In this document: positions 43,139 through 51,413 of the stretch, in pieces
How positions within the stretch are numbered: position 1 is the first letter of the stretch
How the letters are laid out: every line of letters starts with the position of its first letter
Assembly (NCBI RefSeq): GCF_036245475.1
Contig: NZ_BTPM01000001.1
Coordinates: 1,364,001 to 1,428,000 of the forward strand
Direction: 5' to 3'
Source of the DNA: Vibrio sp. 10N
GTDB taxonomy: Bacteria; Pseudomonadota; Gammaproteobacteria; Enterobacterales; Vibrionaceae
DNA: 64,000 nt
Made by a program: the position numbers and the translations under genes
Notes under the pieces: model-generated
Database searches by the model: none
What the model was told of the DNA's origin: nothing
The model's input: the letters and a program-made list of their open reading frames with translations, nothing else

Positions 43139-44643
43139 TGTCAATGTGGTTAACCTTGCCTGTCATCATGTCTGCCTTGACCGCTGTGTTGGTGTTCTTC
43201 GCCAGACATAACCATAAGCTTGCTGAAGCGGTGAGTGGTACGAGTGCACTGTTTACCTTGCTAGGTAGTGTGTTCTTGCTGAACGGCGTTTTAGACAATG
43301 GCCCTCAAGCAGTCGCATTCGGCCAATGGGCGGCGCCTTTTGGTATCGTGTTCGTTGCCGACTTTTTAGCGGCGGCGATGGTGGTCATTACCGCAATTAT
43401 TGGCGTAGTGAGTGTGTTTTATGCCATGGCGGATCTAAAACAGAAACCGTCATATGGCGTATTTCATTCGCTGATTCATGTCCTCCTAGCGGGTGTGTAC
43501 GGCGCATTCTTGACCGGTGACATTTTTAACCTTTACGTTTGGTTTGAAGTCATGCTGATCGCTTCATTCGGCCTTATGGTGCTAGATGCGAATCGTAAGC
43601 AAGTTGATGGTGCGGTGAAGTATGTGATGCTGAACTTTATCTCGACGCTGATGTTCTTGCTGGCGATTGGTCTGCTTTATGGCGCAACTGGCACGCTGAG
43701 TTTGGCGGACTTGCACAGTAAGGCTGCGGATATTGCACCACAAACTAAAGTATTGCTTGCAGCATTATTCCTGTTTGGCTTTGCGGTTAAATCGGCGCTG
43801 TTTCCATTGTTTGCGTGGTTGCCTGCGTCTTATCACACCTTACCAAGCGGTGTTGTGGCTTTGTTTGCAGCGCTACTGACTAAGGTGGGCATTTATGCAC
43901 TAATGCGCGTGTTTACCTTGGTATTCCCTTTGGCCGACAGCGGTTGGCAGCCCCTAATGATTTGGGTGGCCGCGCTGACGATGCTGACAGGGGTACTGGG
44001 CGCGGCGAGCCAATATAACGTAAAGAAAATCCTCTCTTTTCACATCATCAGCCAAATTGGTTACATGGTGATGGGACTAGCACTGTATACACCGCTTGCT
44101 TTGGCGGGCGCTATTTTCTACATCGTGCACCACATTATCGTTAAAGCGAATCTATTCCTCATTGGCGGTCTTGTGGAGCGAAAGCATCAAACCAGTGAAC
44201 TCAGCGAGTTAGGTGGCATGTACAAAGCGACCCCTTGGCTTGCGTTCTTGTTCCTAGTGCCTGCGTTTTCACTGGCGGGTTTCCCACCATTATCAGGATT
44301 TTGGGGCAAGTTCTTGGTCATCAAAGACAGCCTGCAAAATGAGTACTACATGCTAGCGGGAGTCGCTCTATTTGTCGGTCTGCTTACCATCTTCTCAATG
44401 ACCAAGATTTGGAGTGAGGTGTTTTGGAAGGCCAAACCGTCTAAGCAAGAAGGTGATATGCCTGTAGAGAAACTGTGCAGCAAAACTAGAGCGCTTTATT
44501 ACGCGCCAATCGTTGTGTTGACGTCGATGACTTTGGTTATTGGTTTTGCAGCTGAGCCATTCTTCCAGTTTGCCTTTACCGCAGCAGAGCAACTTCTTGA
44601 GCCAAGCGCTTATATCAATGCCGTTTTAGGAGGTGGCGTATGA
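43138..44643 (+). CDS. mrpD: Na+/H+ antiporter subunit MrpD
   Basis: A 501-residue NuoM/NuoN-like proton-translocating subunit with about fourteen helices. Key segments are FNLYVWFEVMLIASFGLMVL with the essential glutamate, KSALFPLFAWLPASYHTLPSGVVAL and the lysine-bearing HHIIVKANLFLIGG, plus PPLSGFWGKFLV. It works with MrpA in sodium extrusion driven by proton entry. The first base of its ATG is the last base of mrpC. Confidence 0.95.
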   Translation: MSMWLTLPVIMSALTAVLVFFARHNHKLAEAVSGTSALFTLLGSVFLLNGVLDNGPQAVAFGQWAAPFGIVFVADFLAAAMVVITAIIGVVSVFYAMADLKQKPSYGVFHSLIHVLLAGVYGAFLTGDIFNLYVWFEVMLIASFGLMVLDANRKQVDGAVKYVMLNFISTLMFLLAIGLLYGATGTLSLADLHSKAADIAPQTKVLLAALFLFGFAVKSALFPLFAWLPASYHTLPSGVVALFAALLTKVGIYALMRVFTLVFPLADSGWQPLMIWVAALTMLTGVLGAASQYNVKKILSFHIISQIGYMVMGLALYTPLALAGAIFYIVHHIIVKANLFLIGGLVERKHQTSELSELGGMYKATPWLAFLFLVPAFSLAGFPPLSGFWGKFLVIKDSLQNEYYMLAGVALFVGLLTIFSMTKIWSEVFWKAKPSKQEGDMPVEKLCSKTRALYYAPIVVLTSMTLVIGFAAEPFFQFAFTAAEQLLEPSAYINAVLGGGV

Positions 44644-45116
44644 ACTATTTCTTCCTAAATGTTTTCTTGGGTGGTGCATGGATGCTGCTCAATGGTGAAT
44701 ATACCGGCTTGAGTTTCGTCACCGGTTTTGTGGTGGGCTATTTCGCTCTTAGGTTGAGTCAGCCGTTTGGGCTGAAGTCGAGCTATTTCAGAAGGTTCAG
44801 TGCTTCGATAAAGCTATTTCTCTATTTCTGCTACGAGATGTTGGTGTCTGCAGCTCACGTAGTTTGGGACGTTGTCACGCCGACCCATCTAAGTGATCCA
44901 GACATCATTTATGTGCCGTTGGATGTCACCTCAGACCTTGAGATCACGCTGCTGGCAAACATGGTCTCTCTGACACCGGGCAGTTTGAGCTTGGATGTAA
45001 CGGAAGACAAAAAACACCTAGTAGTTCATGCCATGTTCGCACCGAATCACGACGATGTGATTCGCTCGATAAAGAATGGGATGGAAAAACGAATTTTGGA
45101 GGTGACGCGTGGATAG
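44640..45116 (+). CDS. mrpE: Na+/H+ antiporter subunit MrpE
   Basis: A 158-residue protein with two N-terminal membrane helices (about 5-20 and 25-42) and a soluble C-terminal domain. SLTPGSLSLDVTEDKKHLVVHAMF is the conserved core of MrpE (TxxPGTLxVDV...). The start overlaps mrpD by four bases. Its 3' end overlaps mrpF by eight bases. Confidence 0.95.
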   Translation: MNYFFLNVFLGGAWMLLNGEYTGLSFVTGFVVGYFALRLSQPFGLKSSYFRRFSASIKLFLYFCYEMLVSAAHVVWDVVTPTHLSDPDIIYVPLDVTSDLEITLLANMVSLTPGSLSLDVTEDKKHLVVHAMFAPNHDDVIRSIKNGMEKRILEVTRG

Positions 45117-45432
45117 TTGGCTGTCATTTAGTATCAATTTTGCCTATGTAGGCATGCTGTTTAGTTTGGTGTTGGTGTTTATTCGATTGATTAAGGGTCC
45201 GACGCTCGCAGATCGAGTGGTTGCGCTGGATCTTATTGCCTTTATCACTGTTGGTTTTATTGCCGTGCACACGCTAGCGAGTGGCCAAAAGTCGCTACTT
45301 GACGTGGCAATCACACTCGGATTGGTGGCGTTTTTAGGCACTATCGCGTTTGCTGGCTTTATTGCTAAGCAAAACCAGCAACAAAATGAAGTGGGAAATC
45401 AGAACAACCTTGAGCAAGGGGGTAAGTCATGA
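45109..45432 (+). CDS. mrpF: Na+/H+ antiporter subunit MrpF
   Basis: A 107-residue protein with three helices. FIRLIKGPTLADRVVALDLI is the MrpF hallmark (RxxxGPxxxDRVVALD), followed by ALVDVAIxL-like DVAITLGLVAFLGTIAFA. GTG start at 45109 with GGAGG seven bases upstream. The C-terminal 20 residues are polar and glutamine/asparagine rich. Confidence 0.94.
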   Translation: MDSWLSFSINFAYVGMLFSLVLVFIRLIKGPTLADRVVALDLIAFITVGFIAVHTLASGQKSLLDVAITLGLVAFLGTIAFAGFIAKQNQQQNEVGNQNNLEQGGKS

Positions 45433-45725
45433 CGTTTTTAACTGGGCTTTTACTCTGTTTAGGCACTTTTTTTGTGCTGGTGGCGAGTATTGGGGTACTG
45501 CGTATGCCCGATCTCTATACCCGAATGCATGCCTCGACTAAAGCGAACACTATGGGGCTGACCGCGTTACTGGCCGCTGTCGCAGTGGGTATGCCTGAGG
45601 TGACCGTGGTCTCTCGAGTACTTGGTACCATGCTATTCATCCTTCTGACGGCGCCAGTTGCTGCGCATCTACTCAGCAAAAGCATGTATTGGAATGGCTA
45701 CAAGATGTGGCGAAAAGATAAATAA
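45429..45725 (+). CDS. mrpG: Na+/H+ antiporter subunit MrpG
   Basis: A 98-residue protein with three helices. VASIGVLRMPDLYTRMHASTK is the MrpG signature (GxxRxPDxYxRxHAxTK), followed by LTAPVAAHLLSKSMYW. Start overlaps mrpF by four bases. It is the last canonical mrp gene; the order A(B)CDEFG is complete. Confidence 0.95.
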   Translation: MTFLTGLLLCLGTFFVLVASIGVLRMPDLYTRMHASTKANTMGLTALLAAVAVGMPEVTVVSRVLGTMLFILLTAPVAAHLLSKSMYWNGYKMWRKDK

Positions 45726-45803
45726 ATTGCCGGGTGCTTACCTATCTCTGGATAAGTACTCGTGCGCTATCGGCTTTTTAATCGTGAAACAAAAGGAGCG
45801 TTT

Positions 45804-45878
45804 ATGCGCAGAAAAGAAATCACCTTACTAGTGATAGCCTGTGTTGGCTTTTTGGTAACCTTGGTAGTGGGTAAGTAA
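45804..45878 (+). CDS. 24-residue single-helix membrane microprotein downstream of mrpG
   Basis: ATG at 45804, TAA at 45876-45878. The product is a basic start (MRRKE) followed by one hydrophobic helix of about 17 residues (ITLLVIACVGFLVTLVV) and GK at the end. AAAGGAG lies six bases before the ATG, one of the strongest ribosome-binding sites in the window. It starts 78 bases after mrpG with no terminator visible between, so it may be the last gene of the mrp operon. Many microproteins of this shape tune membrane transporters; that role is inference. Confidence 0.6.
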   Translation: MRRKEITLLVIACVGFLVTLVVGK

Positions 45879-45949
45879 AGGTTATTGGAAAGTGGTATTT
45901 GCGGGATTGAACTAGAAAGATCGCAGATACGAAAACACTCGCCCTAAAT

Positions 45950-45989
45950 GCAGTATCGATGTGCGTTAGTTTTTCATCGTCGATACTGC
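45950..45989. other. inverted repeat between the microprotein ORF and the PilZ-like gene
   Basis: Arms GCAGTATCGA and TCGATACTGC with a 20-base loop that contains TTTTTC. It lies between convergent genes and may act as a weak terminator, but there is no T-run after either arm. Confidence 0.5.
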
Positions 45990-46021
45990 TCATTCGCCGT
46001 TATGTAGACCTGAATTAGTTG

Positions 46022-46354
46022 TCAGTCACTAAAATCAAACGCTGGATAGTTGACTCGAATTCGGCGTTGCTCGGACATCAAGCGCTTAAAAGATAACGTC
46101 TCGGTAAGTGTAATGATCGCTTGCTTCGCATCATTCGTCATTACCGCACCCGCGACACTGTCACTGGTACCATCATTAAATGCAATCTCTCCTTGGAATA
46201 TATACTCCGCATTCAAAGATGTCTGCTCTGTTGAAATTACGATGCTGTTTTCTGCAATCTGTAATACCTCATGACTTTGATTGGCCAGATGCAGTGTCGG
46301 TCGCTCTTTGGTTGGGTAGGTAAGTCGATAGTGACGTCTTTGGTTTTCGCTCAT
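46022..46354 (-). CDS. PilZ-like c-di-GMP-binding protein (probable)
   Basis: A 110-residue protein beginning MSENQRRHYRLTYP. The RRxxR arrangement (QRRHYRLTYP) and the later segment LQIAENSIVIS fit the RxxxR and D/NxSxxG elements of PilZ domains, although the second is degenerate (NSIVI lacks the glycine). The C-terminus MSEQRRIRVNYPAFDF is also typical of small vibrio PilZ proteins that I remember. If functional it would bind c-di-GMP and contact an effector. It is a single gene, divergent from the MerR regulator. Confidence 0.75.
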   Translation of the reverse strand: MSENQRRHYRLTYPTKERPTLHLANQSHEVLQIAENSIVISTEQTSLNAEYIFQGEIAFNDGTSDSVAGAVMTNDAKQAIITLTETLSFKRLMSEQRRIRVNYPAFDFSD

Positions 46355-46533
46355 GGTTTTCTGTCCTAACGCGAATGATGTGAAAACAAGTTAGTAGATA
46401 TTAGGTGCTAGTCGACCTTTCCAATCAATTTTCATGATTAATGATAAATAGGTCGCACTTTGTTCGCTCAATGAGTGCTGATTACAGCATCAAAGATGAT
46501 AGTAGCAGTCCCTGACAACAAGGAGGTTGTGTG

Positions 46534-46896
46534 ATGCGAATAGGCGCTTTCTCTAAGCAATACAATGTGACAGAGCGTACGATACGTCACTACGAATCTA
46601 TTGGGCTGCTGCCAACTCTAGCAAGAAACGGACGCTATAGAGTGTTTGAACAGGATGCTCATCAAAGAATGACGTTTATTACGCGCTGTAAGCAGATTGG
46701 CTTAACATTATCTGAAATTAGTGAACTGATTCCTTTCTTTGACGCGCCGAAAGGTGAGCGCTGCAAAGCTAGCCTTAAAGTAATAGCCGACAAGAAAGCC
46801 TCGCTCACTCATGAAATTGAACAAAAACGAGTGCTACTGGCTCGAATAGAGCAACTGGAACAAGAGGTTCAACAAAGGATCTCCAATAACTGTTGA
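46534..46896 (+). CDS. MerR family transcriptional regulator
   Basis: A 120-residue regulator. The N-terminal winged helix is RIGAFSKQYNVTERTIRHYESIGLLPTLARNGRYRVF (split here as RIGAFSKQYNVTERTIRHYE and SIGLLPTLARNGRYRVF), followed by the dimerisation coiled coil. Only one cysteine lies near the usual metal-binding loop (GERCKASL) and one at the C-terminus (SNNC), so a thiol or single-site sensor is possible. ATG at 46534 has AGGAGG seven bases upstream; GTG at 46531 is too close. It probably activates the metallo-beta-lactamase gene just downstream, through the 20 bp spaced promoter that overlaps its own stop codon. Confidence 0.92.
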   Translation: MRIGAFSKQYNVTERTIRHYESIGLLPTLARNGRYRVFEQDAHQRMTFITRCKQIGLTLSEISELIPFFDAPKGERCKASLKVIADKKASLTHEIEQKRVLLARIEQLEQEVQQRISNNC

Positions 46897-46924
46897 CTCT
46901 GACGTATACGTCAAACTTTATACT
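46893..46924 (+). promoter_or_regulatory. MerR-type promoter with palindromic operator
   Basis: -35 TTGACT (46893-46898) and -10 TATACT (46919-46924) are separated by 20 bases, the over-long spacing that MerR proteins correct by DNA distortion. The spacer holds the perfect palindrome GACGTATACGTC (46901-46912). The transcript would begin about 25 bases before the ATG at 46957. Confidence 0.85.
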
Positions 46925-46956
46925 CCATCAAACACAGTAAATTGGTGATAGGGAAT

Positions 46957-47886
46957 ATGAAAGTTTTAAAAGGATTATTGGGCGTATTGATAACTGGTCT
47001 CGCGGTGCTGGCAGTGTATGTTTATTGGCTGGGAGGCTTCCCTGTGAACATAAAAGCGCTGCCGAATAGCCAAGCGCCGCGAGCTGAAAACTGGCAACAA
47101 GCACTGTCTACCGCACAGACCATTGACTACAAGCTGCTGCAAGTGGGTCGAATAGTGATGGATCGCAATACCTTAATGCATGGGGCGCCAGACTCTTACC
47201 CACAACGCTATGCCGCCTTGCCGGTACTGAGTCATTGGATACGTCACCCTAAATATGGTGAGTTTCTAATCGATGCAGGGTTTTCAAAGTCATTCCAGCA
47301 AAGTAATGATGGCAACTATAATTGGTTGATGCGGACGATGGCTTCGCTATCGGGTATAAAAAATAGCTTAGAGGTGCCGCTGGAGCTGCATCTCAATCAT
47401 AAAGTCTCGCAACTAAAGGGTGTGTTTATTACTCATTTTCACCCCGACCACAGTTCAGGAATTAGCGATCTTCCGTCGGGTACGGCAGTCTTTGCTGATC
47501 GCCGCGAATACGACTTGTTGGCAAAGCTTACCAATACAGGGTTATTTCAGGAGCAGTTCGACTGGCAAGCTATAGACTTCAACCAAGCCGGAAGTTTGGC
47601 ACCCTTTGAGCGTGTGATTGATGTGTTTGGAGACGGCTCTGTTTGGGCGGTGTCGACGCCGGGTCATACTCAAGGCCATACGTCCTATTTGCTCAACACA
47701 ACCGATGGCATCCAGTTTGTTATCGGCGATGCTAGCCACTTTGAGTACGCCTTCGACAATAATTACCCACCGGCAGCATTAAGTGAAGATTTACGCCAGC
47801 AAGCCGCAACGTCATTGGCTGCAATCAAGACGTTTTCTGCCCAATACCCTGATGTGAAGCTAGTATTTGGTCATCAGCTCCCTTAA
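46957..47886 (+). CDS. metallo-beta-lactamase-fold hydrolase, membrane-anchored
   Basis: A 309-residue protein with an N-terminal hydrophobic helix (about 5-24, LLGVLITGLAVLAVYVYWL) that anchors or exports it. The metal site is THFHPDHSSG (HxHxDH), followed by STPGHTQGHTSYLL, GDASHF and the final FGHQLP, giving the usual binuclear zinc ligands. The substrate cannot be named; quorum lactones, glyoxalase-type thioesters or other esters are all possible. The gene is under the MerR-type promoter. ATG at 46957 is chosen over an in-frame TTG at 46942. Confidence 0.88.
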   Translation: MKVLKGLLGVLITGLAVLAVYVYWLGGFPVNIKALPNSQAPRAENWQQALSTAQTIDYKLLQVGRIVMDRNTLMHGAPDSYPQRYAALPVLSHWIRHPKYGEFLIDAGFSKSFQQSNDGNYNWLMRTMASLSGIKNSLEVPLELHLNHKVSQLKGVFITHFHPDHSSGISDLPSGTAVFADRREYDLLAKLTNTGLFQEQFDWQAIDFNQAGSLAPFERVIDVFGDGSVWAVSTPGHTQGHTSYLLNTTDGIQFVIGDASHFEYAFDNNYPPAALSEDLRQQAATSLAAIKTFSAQYPDVKLVFGHQLP

Positions 47887-47920
47887 CGTGGTTTTTAGTT
47901 AGCTTTAAGAGCTAAGATGA

Positions 47921-48082
47921 CTATTTATGTTTGTTGTATTTTTTGATTCTTTGGAAAGTTTCGACCAAGGACAAAGCAATAATACAACTAAATAAAACAG
48001 TTCCTCCTACCATATCAGAGAGAAACAGAATTAGAGCGACGATGATAACTGCGGCTAGTAGCAATCTAAGTTTATCTTTCAC
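47921..48082 (-). CDS. small two-helix membrane protein, overlapping its upstream neighbour
   Basis: A 53-residue protein starting with GTG at 48080-48082 inside the end of the upstream gene. GGAG lies eight bases before the GTG. Two membrane helices fill residues about 5-22 (LRLLLAAVIIVALILFL) and 27-42 (GGTVLFSCIIALSLVE), ending in a basic tail (RIKKYNKHK). The 11-base overlap (GTGAAAGATAA) is typical of translational coupling. A longer ORF on this frame runs to 48241 but lacks support. Family unknown; it could be an immunity-like or channel partner. Confidence 0.68.
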   Translation of the reverse strand: MKDKLRLLLAAVIIVALILFLSDMVGGTVLFSCIIALSLVETFQRIKKYNKHK

Positions 48083-48461
48083 GACTGAGCTCCGGATATC
48101 TAGATACTGTGGTTTGAAACCATGAACCCGAAACTCCGCTGTCCTTTGCAAATGCAAGAACCTGACTTTGAGAACATTCAGTATTTCTATAGATTGCTCT
48201 TGCTGTACTACCGATAACGGCACCAGCCCAAAAAGACGCATACAGACCTGTTCCCACAGTACCGGCTCTCGCTACCTGACTAAGTTTTAACGCATGTTGG
48301 GGAGACTTTGCCAATGCAAGTGCTTTGTCAATGCGGTCAATCATAGCCCATGCTAAGGCGGCAGACCCTGCTACTGATTTTGTCGTAGGAAGGTTGAGTA
48401 GTTTCAAATTATCGTCGATATCTTTCTGAAGTAGGTTAACGTTGACTTTGCAGCTGACCAT
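48072..48461 (-). CDS. hypothetical glycine/alanine-rich protein, first gene of an overlapping pair
   Basis: A 129-residue protein with AGGAAG before the ATG. An N-terminal helical region (about 1-75) is followed by a hydrophobic, glycine-rich stretch at about 68-92 (GTVGTGLYASFWAGAVIGST) that could insert in a membrane, and a C-terminal polar part with one cysteine. The shape resembles small pore-forming bacteriocin-like proteins, and the coupled downstream gene encodes a tiny two-helix membrane protein, but I recognise no family, so this is only a pattern. No signal peptide is visible. Confidence 0.7.
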   Translation of the reverse strand: MVSCKVNVNLLQKDIDDNLKLLNLPTTKSVAGSAALAWAMIDRIDKALALAKSPQHALKLSQVARAGTVGTGLYASFWAGAVIGSTARAIYRNTECSQSQVLAFAKDSGVSGSWFQTTVSRYPELSRER

Positions 48462-48682
48462 TTTAACTTCCTAGTCGTTAGAGTATTTGGGACTTTATGA
48501 ATCATCTGCCATACGTTCTCAAGGTTAACAGTTAAGCAAAATGAGTTTCTACGACCGAGTTCAACTATCAAGTATGGGTAATTGCAAAGGTGCTCAAATA
48601 CGTCGGCTATTGTATTGACGAAAACAAGTGCTAGCTGATTAAATACTAACTAGTTTTTGTTCTTCGTATATTGGAACTCAAA

Positions 48683-49138
48683 ATGACTTCTCACTACCGA
48701 CAAGCACAATCATCTGATCTCGCTGAGTTAATACATCTATTGGCTGATGACCCATAGGGAGCAAAACGAGAGGATATTAGCTCGCCGATAAATGCTAAGT
48801 ATCTACAAGCGATGGCCGCGATTGAACAAGATCCAAACAATGAACTTTGGGTTGTTGAGTCGGAGAGTCAGGTAGTTGGCATGTTGCAGCTCACTTTTAT
48901 CCCTTACCTGACTCATATCGGCAGTTGGCGCTGCTTAATTGAGGGTGTCAGAATTGCCAAGAAAATTCGAGGGCAGGGGTTAGGAGAAAAGATGTTCGTA
49001 CATGCGATTGGGAGAGCGCGTGAACGCGGCTGTAATCTGGTCCAGTTGACCAGTGATAAGCAGCGACCTGACGCGCTACGCTTTTACGAGAAGTTAGGCT
49101 TTGTTGCTAGTCACGAAGGCTTTAAACTCGCTTTATAG
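48683..49138 (+). pseudogene. GNAT acetyltransferase gene with in-frame stop at codon 25
   Basis: The frame from ATG 48683 reads a normal GNAT N-terminus (HYRQAQSSDLAELIHLLADDP) then TAG at 48755-48757 and continues GAKREDIS...IRGQGLGEKMFVHAIGRA (acetyl-CoA motif with RGQGLG) to a final RFYEKLGFVASHEGFKLAL. Homologues usually read DDPLGAKRE, so TTG to TAG is the likely single change. The rest of the domain is intact. Translation could restart at ATG 48812, missing the first 43 residues, but that would lack part of the fold. Sequencing error, recent inactivation and readthrough remain possible. Confidence 0.85.
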
Positions 49139-49251
49139 CCGTTTAGGAATGATTGAAACCAAGAAAGGGTGACTGCATGATGATGCGTATTCTTTGTTGC
49201 AATAAAAATGTGCTAGAGTAAAAACATAACTAACAATAACTTAGAAAGTTT

Positions 49252-49677
49252 ATGCCTTCACATTTACCTAAATCGTTTAGTAAGCCGTTTTTAAAAATAT
49301 TCTATGTGCTTGAAGCTGTGTTGCTGGTGGCGATTACGCTTGCGACCATTTACGCCATGGTAGAAGAGTTCATGCATGTCTTTACTGAGCGTCGAGTGCT
49401 GCTCACTGATATCTTGCTGATGTTTATCTACCTAGAAGTCCTCGCCATGGTGCAGCAGTTTGTCGTGAACGGAAAAATCCCAGTTCGATACCCCATTTAT
49501 ATCGCCATGATGGCCATTGCTCGCTATATCACGCTTGGGATGAAAGAAATGGACGCAACCATAGTCGTTTGGTTATCGGTAGCGGCATTTGTGTTGGCGG
49601 CCGCGACCTTGGTTATTCGCGTGGGGCACCATTACTGGCCCTATGTGGATAGAGATAACAACAAGCCTGAAGAGTAA
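49252..49677 (+). CDS. psiE: phosphate-starvation-inducible PsiE family membrane protein
   Basis: A 141-residue inner-membrane protein with four helices (about 16-38, 50-69, 80-98, 105-124). FMHVFTERRVLLTDILLMFIYLEVLAMVQQF and IPVRYPIYIAMMAIARYI (long motif split) are the conserved PsiE core. In E. coli the gene is induced by phosphate starvation and by cAMP-CRP control; its function is unknown. The leader is AT-rich without an obvious Pho box. The ATG at 49252 has a weak AGAAAG site. Confidence 0.92.
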   Translation: MPSHLPKSFSKPFLKIFYVLEAVLLVAITLATIYAMVEEFMHVFTERRVLLTDILLMFIYLEVLAMVQQFVVNGKIPVRYPIYIAMMAIARYITLGMKEMDATIVVWLSVAAFVLAAATLVIRVGHHYWPYVDRDNNKPEE

Positions 49678-49731
49678 TTCGAGTAGCAAGATAGTGGATT
49701 ATAAGGCACAAAATTTCAGAGGATGTTAACA

Positions 49732-50427
49732 GTGGAACCCACGCCCATTCTTTACTCTCTGCATAATTGTCCTTATGCAATACGTGCTCGGATGGCGCTG
49801 CTAAAAGCGCAGCAACGAGTACGTATTCGCTCAATCAAACTAGATAATAAACCTGCCGAACTATTGCAAGCCTCGTCAAAGGGCACGGTGCCCGTACTCG
49901 TGCTTTCAGAAAATCAGCCACCGCTGTTGGCTGATGAAACGCAGGTTCTGGAACAAAGTCTGGATATCATGGTTTGGGCGTTATCAAAAAATGATCCGCA
50001 CGGATTATTGGGAGACGATAGTCAGAGTCAGCTCCCTCTTATGTTGACACTGGTTGAGGCATTTGAACGAGATTTTGACCCAGCACTCAACGCTTTTGGA
50101 TGCGCAAAACGCTACCACGAAGGCGCTATGATACCCCTGCGGCAAGAATGTGAGCGTGAGCTGGCAAAGCTAGAGTCGCGTCTTGTTGAGCACCGTTTTT
50201 TGTTTGGAGAGCACGAAAGCCTTGTTGATATCGCTTTACTCCCATTTATTCGAAAGTTCGCTCGTATCGACAAACAGTGGTTTCGTGAAGCGCCTTATCC
50301 CAAGGTTCGCGACTGGCTAAATGGTTACCTAAACAGCCCGTTTTTTTCCAAGGTAATGGCCAAACAGCCGCTGTGGTCAGTAGAGCAAGCCGATGTCTAT
50401 TTTGGTGACCATCACTTTAAGCGCTGA
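49732..50427 (+). CDS. glutathione S-transferase
   Basis: A 231-residue cytosolic protein. The N-terminal thioredoxin fold begins TPILYSLHNCPYAIRARMAL, with C-P-Y-A in the position of the catalytic residue, followed by KGTVPVLVLS (cis-proline, GSH-binding) and LEQSLDIMVWAL. The C-terminal domain is all helical (LFGEHESLVDIALLPFIRKF). This CPYAxRAR subgroup is omega-like or Grx2-like, so thiol transfer is more likely than detoxifying conjugation. GTG at 49732 with AGAGG nine bases upstream is preferred; ATG at 49723 overlaps the ribosome-binding site. Confidence 0.9.
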   Translation: MEPTPILYSLHNCPYAIRARMALLKAQQRVRIRSIKLDNKPAELLQASSKGTVPVLVLSENQPPLLADETQVLEQSLDIMVWALSKNDPHGLLGDDSQSQLPLMLTLVEAFERDFDPALNAFGCAKRYHEGAMIPLRQECERELAKLESRLVEHRFLFGEHESLVDIALLPFIRKFARIDKQWFREAPYPKVRDWLNGYLNSPFFSKVMAKQPLWSVEQADVYFGDHHFKR

Positions 50428-50431
50428 AAAG

Positions 50432-51223
50432 CTATCGGCTTAGCGCTTCTCCAAGCGGTTTAAAGTATGCCAGCATTGCATCACTGATGGTTTGACGATG
50501 GAGCATGTCTGGATATATCGCGATAAGGTCTTGTTTCTCGCTACCTGAGACCAGGTACGAGTTTTCAATCTCTGAGCATGATTCGATCACTGCTTCAAAT
50601 GCACGAGCCATCATTTCAGTGGGCTGCGAAAAATAGTTAACCCCCGCGGCTTTATCAGCTTTCACGCTTCGAGAAACATAGTCGTGTCGATCCATGCCAT
50701 CGCTGCTAAGCAGCACAGTATCAAACACATTGAGTAAACGGTCATTTAAAGGGTGAGGCAAGTGTTTGGTATTGGTAAGCCAGCAATCACTCGCGAATAG
50801 TATCTTTGTCTGCGGTCCTGAACGGTCACCAATATCAAAGGCTTTCTCGGCGATATAATGATCGAAGGCGTGCCAGAATTCGTGCGCAAGGGCGCCAACT
50901 CCTGCGTTTTTGGCAAGTGCGAGTTCTCTCTGGTTGGGGGCATAATGCGCTTGTACTCCTTTACGGCCACCCGTGCCAAAAGCAAGATTCAGATTGCCAC
51001 GCAGGCCAATAGCCTTGGCTGGCAGAGCTAGGTAAAACGCCAAGTCAGCCAATGAATCAAAGATCAGGTTAGCGGCGAGATCTTTCTCTTCCGAGTTTAC
51101 CCAACTTCCAACACGGATGCTGCCAATGCCAAAGGTCTCCTTTATATCTAAAAAAGAAACCTGGTCGCCATGACGATAGTCAGGGCCCTTTCGCGTTTTA
51201 TATTTGAAGTTGGACAGCTGCAT
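50432..51223 (-). CDS. CLCA_X / LPD1-like zincin-fold protein
   Basis: A 263-residue protein starting at MQLSNFKYKTRKGPDYRHGD. A zincin-type motif GALAHEFWHAFDHYI (HExxH variant HEFWHAFDH) lies in the middle, and DYVSRSVKADKAAGVNYFSQPTEMMARAFEA, which in this family supplies the third metal ligand region, follows (split: DYVSRSVKADKAAG, NYFSQPTEMMARAFEA). I recall such proteins as the CLCA_X family of vibrios. The longer ORF to 51337 is rejected because its extension includes a copy of the dispersed ATATACCC repeat (near 51291) and starts with TTG. The role is unknown; a protease is implied but the catalytic residues should be checked. Confidence 0.8.
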   Translation of the reverse strand: MQLSNFKYKTRKGPDYRHGDQVSFLDIKETFGIGSIRVGSWVNSEEKDLAANLIFDSLADLAFYLALPAKAIGLRGNLNLAFGTGGRKGVQAHYAPNQRELALAKNAGVGALAHEFWHAFDHYIAEKAFDIGDRSGPQTKILFASDCWLTNTKHLPHPLNDRLLNVFDTVLLSSDGMDRHDYVSRSVKADKAAGVNYFSQPTEMMARAFEAVIESCSEIENSYLVSGSEKQDLIAIYPDMLHRQTISDAMLAYFKPLGEALSR

Positions 51224-51413
51224 AATAGGGTTAGAACCGAAACCAAGGTTGTTGAGGTCGTGCCTTACACGAGTATTTGGCGTGCTAGGGAGTATATACC
51301 CAAGTAAGCCTCTGATGTAGGCTTGGTGTGGTTGCAATGAGTGTCATCGGGTTTACTTGATTATGAGTTTAGTGGCATATTGTTCCTAAGTGACGGTTTT
51401 ACAAGGAAAGGTT

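Noticed and set aside
47921..48241. 106-codon minus-strand frame as one protein
   Set aside because: Its first half is an out-of-phase shadow of the 129-residue gene; the GTG at 48082 with a ribosome-binding site gives a cleaner two-helix protein.
51224..51337. N-terminal extension of the CLCA_X-like protein
   Set aside because: It starts with TTG, has no ribosome-binding site and overlaps a half copy of the dispersed ATATACCC repeat.
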